Source: Mycobacterium sp. 1164985.4 (GTDB lineage Bacteria > Actinomycetota > Actinomycetes > Mycobacteriales > Mycobacteriaceae). Taken from it: 64,000 bases of DNA. The stretch spans positions 152,482-216,481 of the forward strand of contig NZ_LZMD01000111.1 of the NCBI RefSeq assembly GCF_001668575.1, in the 5' to 3' direction. Below are positions 51,568 to 60,840 of the stretch, one piece after another. Both the position numbers and the translations under genes were made by a program. A model generated the notes under the pieces. That model searched no databases. It was not told the DNA's origin and was given only the letters and a program-made list of their open reading frames with translations. Position 1 is the stretch's first letter. Every line of letters starts with the position of its first letter.

Positions 51568-52413
51568 TCAGGGCTTCAGCAGCGCGACGACCTTGTTCTC
51601 AAGGTCCACCGGATCGTCGGAGAACGGGTCGACGTTCGGGGCCTTCGGCAGGGGAAGGTCGGGGTCGGCGAAGTCGCGGTAGGTCTTGTCGCCGGTCAGC
51701 GTATGCAGCAGAAACCCGGTGATCAGCGCACGTACCACCTTCTGGGTGCTGCGGTCGGCCCCGGGCAGGCCCACAGCGCGCGCCAGGCGGCGGCCCTCGA
51801 TCAGCCCGCCCGGCTTGGCCTTGCTGACCGTGCGCAAGGTGGCCGTCTTCCACGTCCTGGCGAGCTCGACCGCATTGGACCGCAGCGTCATCGGGTCGCC
51901 CGGTCCGCTGAGCACCAGACCGGGCACCTGCAGGGTCGCCGCGGGCTCCTCGGCGGGCGGCGCGGTGACTGTGGGGAATATCGCAACGACGGATTTCGGC
52001 TTGGTGGGCAGCCCCGCCGCGGCGAAGACCGCCGCGGACCCGCCGAACCCGTGCCCGACCACCCCGAGCTTGCTGCGCTGCACGCTGATCTCGCCCGGGC
52101 CCAGCCGCACCCCGGTGATGATGTCGAGCGTTGTGCCCAGGTCATAGGCGAAGTTGAGCGCCGACGGGGCCAGTCCGGTCTCGGTCGCCGGTGCCGCAGC
52201 GACGATTCCCCACGACGCCAGGTGCTCCAGCGTGCCGTGGTAGCGGTCGGCTCCGGCAAGCCAGTCGTGGCCGAACGCGACGCCCGGCAGGTTGAGTCCG
52301 GCCTCGGGAGTGAACACCACACCGGGAAGCCCGGCGAAGGCCAGGTCACCTCGTAAAACGCGGTGCGGGCCGCGGCGAGTCAGGGCCTTGAACAGCTTCT
52401 TCGTGCTGGCCAC
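51568..52413 (-). CDS. Alpha/beta-hydrolase-fold protein lacking the nucleophile (Rv3438-like)
   Basis: 281 residues from the GTG at 52413; an alternative GTG lies at 52431. It has the fold pattern of dienelactone hydrolase-like enzymes (PGVAFGHDWLAGADRYHGTLEHLASWGIVAAAP, LGVVGHGFGGSAAVF, PGLVLSGPGDPMT). The nucleophile elbow G-x-S-x-G reads G-H-G-F-G, so Ser is replaced by Gly. Catalysis by the usual triad is not possible unless another residue substitutes. It is divergent from glmS, the position of Rv3438 in M. tuberculosis. Confidence 0.8.
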   Translation of the reverse strand: MASTKKLFKALTRRGPHRVLRGDLAFAGLPGVVFTPEAGLNLPGVAFGHDWLAGADRYHGTLEHLASWGIVAAAPATETGLAPSALNFAYDLGTTLDIITGVRLGPGEISVQRSKLGVVGHGFGGSAAVFAAAGLPTKPKSVVAIFPTVTAPPAEEPAATLQVPGLVLSGPGDPMTLRSNAVELARTWKTATLRTVSKAKPGGLIEGRRLARAVGLPGADRSTQKVVRALITGFLLHTLTGDKTYRDFADPDLPLPKAPNVDPFSDDPVDLENKVVALLKP

Positions 52414-52468
52414 CAGACGACCGTAGCCCACACGGTTTCGGGCGGCTCTTGCACTACCCTGAATGCCT

Positions 52469-54337
52469 ATGTGCGGAATCGTCGGCTATGTCGGGCAGCG
52501 TCCTGCCTGCAACATCGTCGTCGACGCGCTACGCAGGATGGAGTACCGCGGATACGACTCGTCGGGCGTTGCCCTGCTCGACGGCCACGGCGGGCTCACG
52601 GTGCGACGCCGGGCCGGTCGGCTGGCCAACCTCGAGGCCGCGCTGACCGAGACCGACGCGTCCAGCCTCGGCGGCAGCACGGGCCTCGGCCACACCCGGT
52701 GGGCGACGCACGGCAGGCCCACCGACCGCAACGCCCACCCGCACCGCGACGCCGCGGGCAAGATCGCCGTCGTCCACAACGGGATCATCGAGAACTACGC
52801 CGCGCTGCGGGCAGAACTCGAGAAGACGGGCGTGGAGTTCGCCAGCGACACCGATACCGAGGTCGCGGTGCACCTGGTCGCCTGGCAGTTCCACCACGGC
52901 CCCACTGCGGGCGATTTCCCCGCCTCGGTGCTCGCGGTGCTGCGCCGCCTCGAAGGACACTTCACGCTGGTGTTCGCCAACGCTGACGACCCAGGCACGA
53001 TCGTCGCGGCGCGGCGCTCCACGCCGTTGGTGCTCGGAGTCGGCGACGGTGAGATGTTCGTGGGTTCCGATGTCGCCGCGTTCATCGAGCACACCCGCGA
53101 CGCCGTCGAGCTCGGCCAGGACCAGGCGGTGGTGGTGACCGCCGACGGATACCGCATCACCGACTTCGACGGCGTGGACGATGGTGCGAACGCCCGGGCG
53201 TTCCACATCGACTGGGACATGTCGGCGGCCGAAAAGGGCGGCTACGAGTACTTCATGCTCAAGGAGATCGCCGAGCAGCCCGCCGCGGTGTCCGACACAT
53301 TGCTGGGCCACTTCGCCGACAACCGCATCGTGCTCGACGAGCAGCGGCTCTCCGATCAGGAACTGCGCGAGGTCGACAAGGTCTTCGTGGTGGCCTGCGG
53401 CACCGCGTACCACTCGGGGCTGCTGGCCAAGTACGCGATCGAGCACTGGACCCGGTTGCCGGTCGAGGCCGAACTCGCCAGCGAATTCCGTTATCGCGAC
53501 CCGGTTCTGGACAGCCACACCCTGGTGGTGGCGATCTCGCAATCGGGTGAGACCGCCGACACGTTAGAGGCCGTCCGGCACGCCAAGGAGCAGAAGGCCA
53601 AGGTGTTGGCCATCTGCAACACCAACGGCAGCCAGATTCCGCGCGAATGCGATGCGGTGCTCTACACCCGCGCCGGGCCCGAGATCGGAGTGGCGTCGAC
53701 CAAGACGTTCCTCGCTCAGATCGCGGCGAATTACCTTGTCGGGCTTGCCCTGGCGCAGGCGCGCGGCACGAAATACCCCGATGAGGTCGAGCGCGAGTAC
53801 CGCGAGCTGGAGGCCATGCCCGACCTGGTCAGCCGCGTGCTGGAGACCGTCGAACCGGTCAAGGCGCTGGCACACCGCTTCGCGCAGTCGCAGACCGTGC
53901 TGTTTCTCGGGAGGCACGTCGGTTACCCGGTCGCGCTCGAAGGTGCCCTCAAGCTCAAGGAGCTGGCGTACATGCACGCCGAGGGCTTCGCCGCCGGCGA
54001 GCTCAAACACGGTCCGATCGCGCTCATCGAAGACGACCTCCCGGTCATCGTCGTGATGCCGTCGCCGAAGAACTCGCCGATGCTGCACGCCAAGCTGCTG
54101 TCGAACATCCGCGAGATCCAGGCGCGCGGCGCGGTCACCATCGTGATCGCCGAGGAGGGCGACGACACCGTCCGCCCGTACGCCGACCACCTGATCGAGA
54201 TCCCCGCGGTGTCAACCCTTTTCCAGCCACTGCTGTCGACCATCCCGCTGCAGGTGTTCGCCGCGGGTGTCGCACAGGCGCGCGGTTACGACGTCGACAA
54301 GCCCCGCAACCTGGCCAAGTCCGTCACCGTCGAGTAG
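52469..54337 (+). CDS. glmS: Glutamine-fructose-6-phosphate aminotransferase (isomerising)
   Basis: 622 residues. The ATG at 52469 is fixed because mature GlmS begins with the nucleophile cysteine (M-CGIVGYVG); the ATG two codons earlier would block it. The glutaminase domain (1-240) has GHTRWATHG and HNGIIENY. Two SIS domains follow (CGTAYHSGLLAKY, SQSGETADT; FLGRHVGYPVALEG, ELKHGP), ending in KPRNLAKSVTVE. It makes glucosamine-6-phosphate. TACCCT at 52455-52460 suggests a leaderless mRNA; no glmS riboswitch is seen. Confidence 0.97.
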   Translation: MCGIVGYVGQRPACNIVVDALRRMEYRGYDSSGVALLDGHGGLTVRRRAGRLANLEAALTETDASSLGGSTGLGHTRWATHGRPTDRNAHPHRDAAGKIAVVHNGIIENYAALRAELEKTGVEFASDTDTEVAVHLVAWQFHHGPTAGDFPASVLAVLRRLEGHFTLVFANADDPGTIVAARRSTPLVLGVGDGEMFVGSDVAAFIEHTRDAVELGQDQAVVVTADGYRITDFDGVDDGANARAFHIDWDMSAAEKGGYEYFMLKEIAEQPAAVSDTLLGHFADNRIVLDEQRLSDQELREVDKVFVVACGTAYHSGLLAKYAIEHWTRLPVEAELASEFRYRDPVLDSHTLVVAISQSGETADTLEAVRHAKEQKAKVLAICNTNGSQIPRECDAVLYTRAGPEIGVASTKTFLAQIAANYLVGLALAQARGTKYPDEVEREYRELEAMPDLVSRVLETVEPVKALAHRFAQSQTVLFLGRHVGYPVALEGALKLKELAYMHAEGFAAGELKHGPIALIEDDLPVIVVMPSPKNSPMLHAKLLSNIREIQARGAVTIVIAEEGDDTVRPYADHLIEIPAVSTLFQPLLSTIPLQVFAAGVAQARGYDVDKPRNLAKSVTVE

Positions 54338-54357
54338 CGCCGGGCCGGGTCGGGGCC

Positions 54358-54516
54358 TTCAAGAACGAACGGGCTCGCGCCCAGTTCCTCGGTGTCTACC
54401 GGGCCGCGATGGCAGAGCTGCCGCCGGTCGCCGAATCCCGCGACGTGGCAACCTCGTTCGGTCGCCGGTCATGTGGCGAGGCAACATCGCGCACCTTCAC
54501 CCGCACCGGCCCGTGA
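54358..54516 (+). pseudogene. N-terminal remnant of an alpha/beta hydrolase gene
   Basis: The frame reads FKNERARAQFLGVYRAAMAE, then LPPVAESRDVATSFG, which resembles the N-terminal lid region of mycobacterial alpha/beta hydrolases, then loses similarity and stops at 54514. There is no start codon at the beginning and no hydrolase core follows before nnrD. Interpreted as the debris of a deleted gene. The resemblance is from memory and needs a search. Confidence 0.4.
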
Positions 54517-54570
54517 TCGGGATCGCCAAACTGAGCCCCGCCGAGCGGTTTGCTATTAACGTGGTCAGCG

Positions 54571-55992
54571 ATGCGGCACTACTACACCGCGGACCAGATC
54601 CGCGAGGCTGAAGCGCCGCTGTTGGCGTCCCTGCCCGAAGGCGCGCTGATGCGCCGTGCCGCCAACGGTCTCGCCCTCGCGATCGCCCGGGAACTCGTGC
54701 TGCGCACGGGAGGTGTCGCCGGGCGCCGCGTCTGCGCCGTGGTCGGGTCCGGCGACAACGGCGGCGACGCGCTGTGGGCCGCGACGTTCCTGCGCCGCCG
54801 CGGCGCCGGGGCCGCCGCAGTGCTTCTCAACCCGGACCGCGTCCACCGCCGTGCACTCGCGGCGTTCACCGCCGCCGGCGGGCGCGTCGCCGAAACGGTC
54901 CCGGCGGGCACCGACCTGGTCATCGATGGCGTGGTCGGGATCTCTGGGTCCGGTCCGCTGCGGCCGAACGCCGCCGGCGTGTTCTCCGCCGTCGACGACG
55001 CGGGCGTGCCGGTGGTCGCCGTCGACATCCCCAGCGGCGTCGACGTGCAGACCGGGGCCACCGACGGACCGCACGTGCACGCCGCGCTGACCGTGACATT
55101 CGGCGCCCTCAAACCCGTTCACGCGCTGGGCGATTGCGGCCGCGTCGAACTCGTAGACATCGGCCTGGACCTGCCGCGGTCGGACATGATGTCGTTCGAC
55201 GCCGGCGATGCGGCTGCGCGGTGGCCGGTGCCCGGTCCGAAAGACGACAAGTACACCCAGGGCGTCACCGGTGTCCTCGCGGGCTCGGGCACCTACCCCG
55301 GCGCCGCGGTGCTGTGCACCGGCGCGGCGGTCGCGGCGACGTCGGGAATGGTCCGGTACGCCGGAAGTGCTGGACAGCAGGTTCTTTCGCAGTGGCCGGA
55401 GGTGATCGCGGCGCCGAGTCCGAGCGCGTCGGGGCGGGTGCAGGCCTGGGCGGTAGGGCCGGGCCTCGGCACCGACGACACCGGAGCGGCGGCGCTGTGG
55501 TTCGCGTTGGACAGCGGGCTGCCGGTGGTCGTCGACGCCGACGGGTTGACGATCCTGGCCGCCCATCCCGATCTGGTCGACGGGCGCGAGGCGCCGACGG
55601 TGCTGACACCGCACGCGGGCGAGTTCGCCCGCCTCGCCGGTTCATCGCCCGGCGACGATCGCATCGGCGCCGCCCGCAGACTCGCCGACCGCCTCGGGGT
55701 CACCGTGCTCCTGAAGGGCAACGTGACCGTCATCGCCGAACCCGACGGGCCGGTCTACCTCAACCCGGCGGGCCAATCATGGGCCGCCACAGCGGGATCC
55801 GGCGACGTGCTGACCGGGATCATCGGTGCCCTGCTGGCTGCAGGGCTGCCCCCCGGCGAGGCCGCCGCGGCCGCGGCCTTCGTCCATGCCCGCGCCGCGA
55901 ATCTGGCCGCTTCCGACCCAGGGCCCAGGCCCGCCCCGACTTCGGCGTCACGCATCCTCGCGCACGTCCGAACCGCCATAGCAAGTTTGTAA
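54571..55992 (+). CDS. nnrD: Bifunctional NAD(P)H-hydrate epimerase/dehydratase
   Basis: 473 residues. The N-terminal NnrE-type epimerase domain (about 1-210) has YYTADQIREAE and VVGSGDNGGDALWAATFL. The C-terminal ADP-dependent dehydratase domain has AVGPGLGTDD, VLTPHAGEFARLAG and the ribokinase-like GSGDVLTGIIGALLAAGL. It repairs damaged NADH and NADPH hydrates. ATG at 54571 lies 11 bases after TATTAA, indicating a leaderless transcript. The last codons AGTTTGTAA are duplicated 13 bases on, giving a second stop. Confidence 0.93.
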   Translation: MRHYYTADQIREAEAPLLASLPEGALMRRAANGLALAIARELVLRTGGVAGRRVCAVVGSGDNGGDALWAATFLRRRGAGAAAVLLNPDRVHRRALAAFTAAGGRVAETVPAGTDLVIDGVVGISGSGPLRPNAAGVFSAVDDAGVPVVAVDIPSGVDVQTGATDGPHVHAALTVTFGALKPVHALGDCGRVELVDIGLDLPRSDMMSFDAGDAAARWPVPGPKDDKYTQGVTGVLAGSGTYPGAAVLCTGAAVAATSGMVRYAGSAGQQVLSQWPEVIAAPSPSASGRVQAWAVGPGLGTDDTGAAALWFALDSGLPVVVDADGLTILAAHPDLVDGREAPTVLTPHAGEFARLAGSSPGDDRIGAARRLADRLGVTVLLKGNVTVIAEPDGPVYLNPAGQSWAATAGSGDVLTGIIGALLAAGLPPGEAAAAAAFVHARAANLAASDPGPRPAPTSASRILAHVRTAIASL

Positions 55993-56018
55993 GCCAGTTT
56001 GTAACGAGAGGAACGCTC

Positions 56019-57401
56019 ATGCCGCCCACGCGCAGTCACGCGCCGCAGATTGCCCCCGCCTACACCGGACGGCTGGCGATGGCGCCGGTGCCGTCGCTGC
56101 GGCTCCCCGACGACGCGATGGATCCCGATGCGGCGTACCGGTTCATTCACGACGAGCTGATGCTCGACGGCAGTTCCCGGCTGAACCTGGCCACGTTCGT
56201 CACGACGTGGATGGATCCGCAGGCCGAACGGCTGATGGCCGAGACGTTCGACAAGAACATGATCGACAAGGACGAGTACCCCGCCACGGCCGCGATCGAG
56301 CAGCGCTGTGTGTGCATGGTGGCCGATCTCTTCCACGCGGAGGGGTTGCGCGACGACGACCCCTCGAGCGCCATCGGCGTTTCCACGATCGGTTCGAGTG
56401 AGGCGGTGATGCTCGCCGGGCTCGCGATGAAGTGGCGCTGGCGCGAGCGCGTCGGCGAGAAGTGGAAGGGACGTACGCCGAACCTGGTGATGGGCGCGAA
56501 CGTTCAGGTGGTCTGGGAGAAGTTCTGCCGCTACTTCGACGTCGAGGCCCGTTACCTGCCGATGGCGGAGGGCCGCTATGTCATCACCCCCGAGCAAGTG
56601 CTCGAGAACATCGATGAGGACACCATCGGCGTGGTGGCCATCCTCGGCACCACCTACACCGGGGAACTGGAACCCATCGCCGAGATCTGCGCCGCCCTCG
56701 ACAAGCTGGCGGCCGACGGCGGACTCGACATCCCGGTGCACGTCGACGCCGCCAGCGGCGGTTTCGTGGTGCCGTTTTTGCACCCGGACCTGGAATGGGA
56801 CTTTCGCCTCCCGCGGGTGGTGTCGATCAACGTCAGCGGCCACAAGTACGGCCTGACCTATCCCGGCATCGGCTTCGTGGTGTGGCGCAGCGCCGAATAT
56901 CTACCCGAGGGCCTGGTCTTTCACGTCAACTATCTCGGCGGCGACATGCCGACGTTCACGCTGAACTTCTCCAGACCCGGCAACCAGGTCGTGGGTCAGT
57001 ACTACAACTTCCTACGGCTCGGTCGCGAGGGCTATTCGCAAGTGATGCAGTGTCTTTCGCAGACCGCACGATGGCTCGGCGACCAGCTCCGCGAAAGCAA
57101 GCACTTCGAGGTCGTCGCTGACGGTTCGGCGATCCCGGTGGTCAGCTTCAAGCTGGCCGGGGACTTCGGTTACACCGAGTTCGATGTGTCGCAGGGACTG
57201 CGCGCGTTCGGCTGGCAGGTGCCCGCCTACACGATGCCGGAGGGAGCCACCGACGTCACGATGTTGCGCATCGTGGTGCGCGAGGGATTCTCCGCGGACC
57301 TGGCCCGGGCGCTGCACGACGACATGGCGACCGTGCTTAGCCACCTCGACGAGCTCAAGCCGCGCGGACACTTCAACCAGGAGCAGCCCTTCGCGCACTG
57401 A
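56019..57401 (+). CDS. gadB: Glutamate decarboxylase
   Basis: 460 residues of PLP fold type I group II decarboxylase. Key elements are LNLATFVTTWMDPQAERLM, TIGSSEAVMLAGLAMK, HVDAASGGFVVPF and the PLP lysine K276 in SINVSGHKYGLTYPG. It converts glutamate to GABA, consuming a proton. GAGAGGAACGC precedes the ATG. It lies 26 bases after nnrD, the order seen in M. tuberculosis (Rv3433c-Rv3432c). The larger open frame upstream is a shadow of nnrD. Confidence 0.95.
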   Translation: MPPTRSHAPQIAPAYTGRLAMAPVPSLRLPDDAMDPDAAYRFIHDELMLDGSSRLNLATFVTTWMDPQAERLMAETFDKNMIDKDEYPATAAIEQRCVCMVADLFHAEGLRDDDPSSAIGVSTIGSSEAVMLAGLAMKWRWRERVGEKWKGRTPNLVMGANVQVVWEKFCRYFDVEARYLPMAEGRYVITPEQVLENIDEDTIGVVAILGTTYTGELEPIAEICAALDKLAADGGLDIPVHVDAASGGFVVPFLHPDLEWDFRLPRVVSINVSGHKYGLTYPGIGFVVWRSAEYLPEGLVFHVNYLGGDMPTFTLNFSRPGNQVVGQYYNFLRLGREGYSQVMQCLSQTARWLGDQLRESKHFEVVADGSAIPVVSFKLAGDFGYTEFDVSQGLRAFGWQVPAYTMPEGATDVTMLRIVVREGFSADLARALHDDMATVLSHLDELKPRGHFNQEQPFAH

Positions 57402-57478
57402 GCGCTCAGGCGGTTACCGCCGTAGCGCGTCGGACCGCCGCTCGTCCGTCTGGGACAATCGGCCGTGGTGAAACGACA

Positions 57479-58645
57479 ATGCACACGACCGAGCTGACGA
57501 CGCCGACCGCGATCGTGGCACCCCAGGCGGTGGTGGACCTCGACGCGATCGCCCACAACGTGCGTCTGCTGCGTGACCTCGCGGGGAACGCGCAGGTGAT
57601 GGCCGTCGTCAAGGCCGACGGATACGGGCACGGCGCCACGCAGGTGAGCCGGGCCGCGCTGGCCGCGGGCGCCACCGAACTCGGCGTGGCAACCGTCGGC
57701 GAGGCGTTGGCGGTGCGCAACGACGGCATCGCTGCCCCGCTCCTGGCCTGGTTGCACCCGCCGGGCACCGACTTCGCACCCGCCGTGGCCGCCGACGTGC
57801 AGATCGCGGTGTCGTCGGTGCGCCAACTCGACGAACTTCTCGACGCCGTCACCCGCACCGGGCGCAGCGCCTCGGTCACCGTCAAGGCCGACACCGGACT
57901 CAGCCGCAACGGCGTCGGCTCGGCCGACTTCCCGGCGATGGTCGCAGCGCTCGCGCGTGCCCAGGCCGACGGCGCGATCAGTGTTCGCGGTCTGATGTCG
58001 CACCTCGTGCACGGCGACGACCCCGACAATGCCCTCAGTGGACTGCAGGCGCAGCGGCTCACCGAGATGCGCACGTATGCAGCCGAACACGGCGTGCGGT
58101 TCGAGATCGCGCACCTGAGCAACAGCCCGGCGGCGATGACGCGACCCGACCTCGCCTTCGACATGGTGCGCGCCGGCATCGCGGTGTACGGGCAGGCCCC
58201 GATCCCCGAGCGTGGGGATATGGGGCTGCGCCCGGCGATGACGGTGAAATGTCCGGTGGCACTGGTGCGGTCGCTGCGGGCGGGCGACGGGGTGTCCTAC
58301 GGGCACACGTGGGTCGCCGACCGCGACACGACGGTCGCGCTGCTGCCGGTCGGCTACGCCGACGGGGTGTTCCGCACGCTGAGCAACCGCATCGACGTGT
58401 TGATCAACGGTCGGCGCTACCGCAACGTCGGCCGGATCTGCATGGACCAGTTCGTCGTCGACCTCGGGCCGGACGGGGCCGCCGCAGAAGGTGACGACGC
58501 GATCCTGTTCGGGCCCGGCACCCACGGTGAGCCGACGGCGCAGGATTGGGCCGACCTGCTCGGCACCATCAACTACGAGGTCGTGACCAGTCCGCGTGGC
58601 CGCTTCGTGCGGACCTACACCGGTTCGATCGGTGAGACACGTTGA
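57479..58645 (+). CDS. alr: Alanine racemase
   Basis: 388 residues. The PLP lysine is K45 in AVVKADGYGHG; the second catalytic base, a tyrosine, lies in GVSYGHTWVADRDT; MDQFVVDLGP and TINYEVVTSPRGR complete the family pattern. It supplies D-alanine for peptidoglycan and is the target of D-cycloserine. Its stop overlaps the TTG start of the next gene by four bases. Confidence 0.96.
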   Translation: MHTTELTTPTAIVAPQAVVDLDAIAHNVRLLRDLAGNAQVMAVVKADGYGHGATQVSRAALAAGATELGVATVGEALAVRNDGIAAPLLAWLHPPGTDFAPAVAADVQIAVSSVRQLDELLDAVTRTGRSASVTVKADTGLSRNGVGSADFPAMVAALARAQADGAISVRGLMSHLVHGDDPDNALSGLQAQRLTEMRTYAAEHGVRFEIAHLSNSPAAMTRPDLAFDMVRAGIAVYGQAPIPERGDMGLRPAMTVKCPVALVRSLRAGDGVSYGHTWVADRDTTVALLPVGYADGVFRTLSNRIDVLINGRRYRNVGRICMDQFVVDLGPDGAAAEGDDAILFGPGTHGEPTAQDWADLLGTINYEVVTSPRGRFVRTYTGSIGETR

Positions 58646-59766
58646 GCGACGCCGGACTCCCGATGCCGCGTGGCCGCCGCAACCAGAACGGACGATGGCT
58701 TGCGGGTGCAGCCGGGCTCACCGCGGTCGGTAGCGCGGCGAGCATGTCGGCGGCACGCTCGCTGCGGCGCAGGCTCGCGACCGTCGACCGCTACAAGGAC
58801 GAGGATTTCGAACTGCTCGACGCCGATCGCAGTTCGGTGGTGACCACCCCGGACGGCGTATCGCTGGCAGTGCGCGAGGTCGGTCCCGAGGACGCGCCGC
58901 TGACGGTGGTGTTCGCCCACGGGTTCTGTCTGCGCATGGGCGCCTTCTACTTTCAGCGCGTCCGGCTGACCGAGCAGTGGGGCCCCCAGGTCCGGATGGT
59001 GTTCTACGACCAGCGGGGTCACGGCCAGTCGGACGAGGCGCCGCCCGAGACCTACACCGTGGCGCAGCTCGGTCAGGATCTGGAGGCCGTGCTGTCGGTG
59101 GTGGTTCCGCGCGGCCCGGTGGTCCTGGTCGGGCATTCGATGGGTGGGATGACGGTGCTCTCGCACGCCCGGCAGTTCCCGCAGCGCTACCCGAAGCGGA
59201 TCGTCGGTGCCGCGATCATTTCGTCGGCGGCGGAGGGAGTTTCGCGATCGCCGTTGGGTGAGATCCTGAAGAACCCGGCACTGGAGGCGGCACGTTTCGC
59301 GGTGCGGTATGCACCGAAGATGGTGCACCGCACCCGCGGCGCGGCGAAGCGGGTGATCGCGCCGATCTTGCGCGCCGCGTCGTACGGGGACGAGAAGATC
59401 AGCCCGAGCGTGGTGGCGTTCTCCGAACGGATGATGCACGGCACGCCGATCGCGACCCTCGTGGAATTCCTGCACGCGCTCGAGGTGCACAACGAGATCG
59501 ACGGCCTGACCACACTGGCCAAGATCCCGACACTCATCGCGTGCGGTGACCGCGATCTGCTGACCCCGATGGAGTACTCGCAAGCCATGGCCGCGCTGCT
59601 ACCCAAGGCGCAGCTGGTGATCGTCGGCGGCGCAGGGCATCTCGTGCAGCTCGAAGAACCCGAGGCGATCAACGAGGCGCTGGTCCGACTGGTCGAACGC
59701 GCGACCCCTTCCAAGCTCGTCGCGTTGACCAGACGGGTCCGCGAGAAGGTCCGCAACAATGGGTGA
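58642..59766 (+). CDS. Alpha/beta hydrolase with N-terminal membrane-associated segment
   Basis: 374 residues from a TTG that overlaps the alr stop (TTGA); an ATG seven codons later is possible. A weakly hydrophobic segment (about 18-38, WLAGAAGLTAVGSAASMSAA) could be an anchor. The hydrolase core has the nucleophile serine in VGHSMGGMT, the oxyanion region VFAHGFCLRMG, aspartate in ACGDRDLLTP and histidine in GAGHLVQLEEP. The substrate is unknown. It is coupled on both sides (alr, tsaE), in the usual mycobacterial order. Confidence 0.87.
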   Translation: MSDAGLPMPRGRRNQNGRWLAGAAGLTAVGSAASMSAARSLRRRLATVDRYKDEDFELLDADRSSVVTTPDGVSLAVREVGPEDAPLTVVFAHGFCLRMGAFYFQRVRLTEQWGPQVRMVFYDQRGHGQSDEAPPETYTVAQLGQDLEAVLSVVVPRGPVVLVGHSMGGMTVLSHARQFPQRYPKRIVGAAIISSAAEGVSRSPLGEILKNPALEAARFAVRYAPKMVHRTRGAAKRVIAPILRAASYGDEKISPSVVAFSERMMHGTPIATLVEFLHALEVHNEIDGLTTLAKIPTLIACGDRDLLTPMEYSQAMAALLPKAQLVIVGGAGHLVQLEEPEAINEALVRLVERATPSKLVALTRRVREKVRNNG

Positions 59767-60226
59767 GCGCAGCGGGGGCACGGCCGAACTGCCGACCGCG
59801 GAAGACACCATCGCGCTCGGCGCCGAACTCGGAGAGCAGTTGCGCGCGGGTGACGTCGTCGTGTTGTCCGGGCCCCTGGGCGCGGGAAAGACGGTCCTCG
59901 CCAAGGGCATTGCGCAAGCGATGAATGTGGAGGGCCCGGTCATCTCGCCGACGTTCGTGTTGGCGCGCGTACATCGCGCCCGCCGACCCGAGGCCCCGGC
60001 CATGATTCACGTCGACATGTACCGCCTGCTCGACCATCCGTCGGTCGACCTGCTCGCCGAACTCGACTCGCTGGACCTCGACACCGATCTCGAGGACGCG
60101 GTGGTGGTCGTGGAATGGGGTGAGGGGCTCGTCGAACGGCTCTCCGACAACCACCTCGACGTCCGGCTCGAGCGTGGCCGCGACACCGAGGTGCGCACGG
60201 CGGTGTGGGAGTGGGGCACGGCGTGA
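59759..60226 (+). CDS. tsaE: tRNA t6A biosynthesis ATPase TsaE
   Basis: 155 residues. Walker A SGPLGAGKTVLAKGIA, switch SPTFVLARVH, HVDMYRLLD and the conserved VVVEWGEGL are typical of TsaE. It binds the TsaB-TsaD complex and resets it in t6A modification of tRNAs reading ANN codons. It overlaps the hydrolase by eight bases and tsaB by four. Confidence 0.95.
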   Translation: MGERSGGTAELPTAEDTIALGAELGEQLRAGDVVVLSGPLGAGKTVLAKGIAQAMNVEGPVISPTFVLARVHRARRPEAPAMIHVDMYRLLDHPSVDLLAELDSLDLDTDLEDAVVVVEWGEGLVERLSDNHLDVRLERGRDTEVRTAVWEWGTA

Positions 60227-60840
60227 ACGTATTGGCCATCGACACGGCGACGCCCGCGGTCACCGCCGGGGTGGTCCGCCTCGACGCAGTCGAGGTGCTG
60301 GCCGAACGGGTGACGGTTGACGCGCGGGCGCACGCCGAACAGCTCACCCCGAATGCGGTGCAGGCGCTCGCCGACGCAGGACTGGGCGTCGACGACCTGG
60401 GCGCGGTCGTTGTCGGATGTGGTCCGGGACCGTTCACCGGGCTGCGTGTCGGGATGGCGACCGCCGCCGCCTACGGCCACGCGCTCGGCGTCCCCGTCCA
60501 CGGCGTCTGCAGCCTCGACGCGATCGGGGTGAACACCGTTGGCGAGGTGCTGGTGGTGACCGACGCCCGGCGCCGGGAGGTGTACTGGGCGCGCTATCGC
60601 GACGGGGTGCGCACCGACGGTCCCGCCGTGTGCGCGCCCGCGGACGTGCCTGCAGGTGCCGCCGCGGTCGCCGGATCACCCGAGCACGCCGCGCTGTTCG
60701 ACCTGCCTCGTCAGGAGCCCGTCTATCCGACCGTCTCGGGGCTGGTGCGCGCCGTGGCCGATTGGGACGCCGAGCCGGCTCCGCTGGTGCCGCTGTATCT
60801 GCGCCGGCCCGACGCCAAACCCTCGGTGGCCCGGCGATGA
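60223..60840 (+). CDS. tsaB: tRNA t6A biosynthesis protein TsaB
   Basis: 205 residues from the GTG at 60223, set by the GTGA overlap with tsaE and the conserved start NVLAIDTATPA. The ASKHA-fold pattern GCGPGPFTGLRVGMATA and the later VVTDARRREVYWARY are typical. TsaB lacks the full nucleotide site and serves as TsaD's partner. The C-terminus (PLYLRRPDAKPS) ends at the coupled rimI start. Confidence 0.94.
   Translation: MNVLAIDTATPAVTAGVVRLDAVEVLAERVTVDARAHAEQLTPNAVQALADAGLGVDDLGAVVVGCGPGPFTGLRVGMATAAAYGHALGVPVHGVCSLDAIGVNTVGEVLVVTDARRREVYWARYRDGVRTDGPAVCAPADVPAGAAAVAGSPEHAALFDLPRQEPVYPTVSGLVRAVADWDAEPAPLVPLYLRRPDAKPSVARR

Noticed and set aside
52360..52469. glmS riboswitch/ribozyme before glmS
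   Set aside because: Too little leader: the -10-like element ends eight bases before the start, leaving no room for a ribozyme.
55981..56010. Duplicated AGTTTGTAA at the end of nnrD as a regulatory repeat
   Set aside because: Simple 13-base local duplication creating a second stop; no further copies or symmetry to support a site.
54774..56018. Very long plus-strand open frame running from within nnrD into gadB
   Set aside because: Its first 415 codons are a shadow of nnrD with Arg/Gly-rich composition; gadB similarity begins only at the ATG at 56019 with its own ribosome site.
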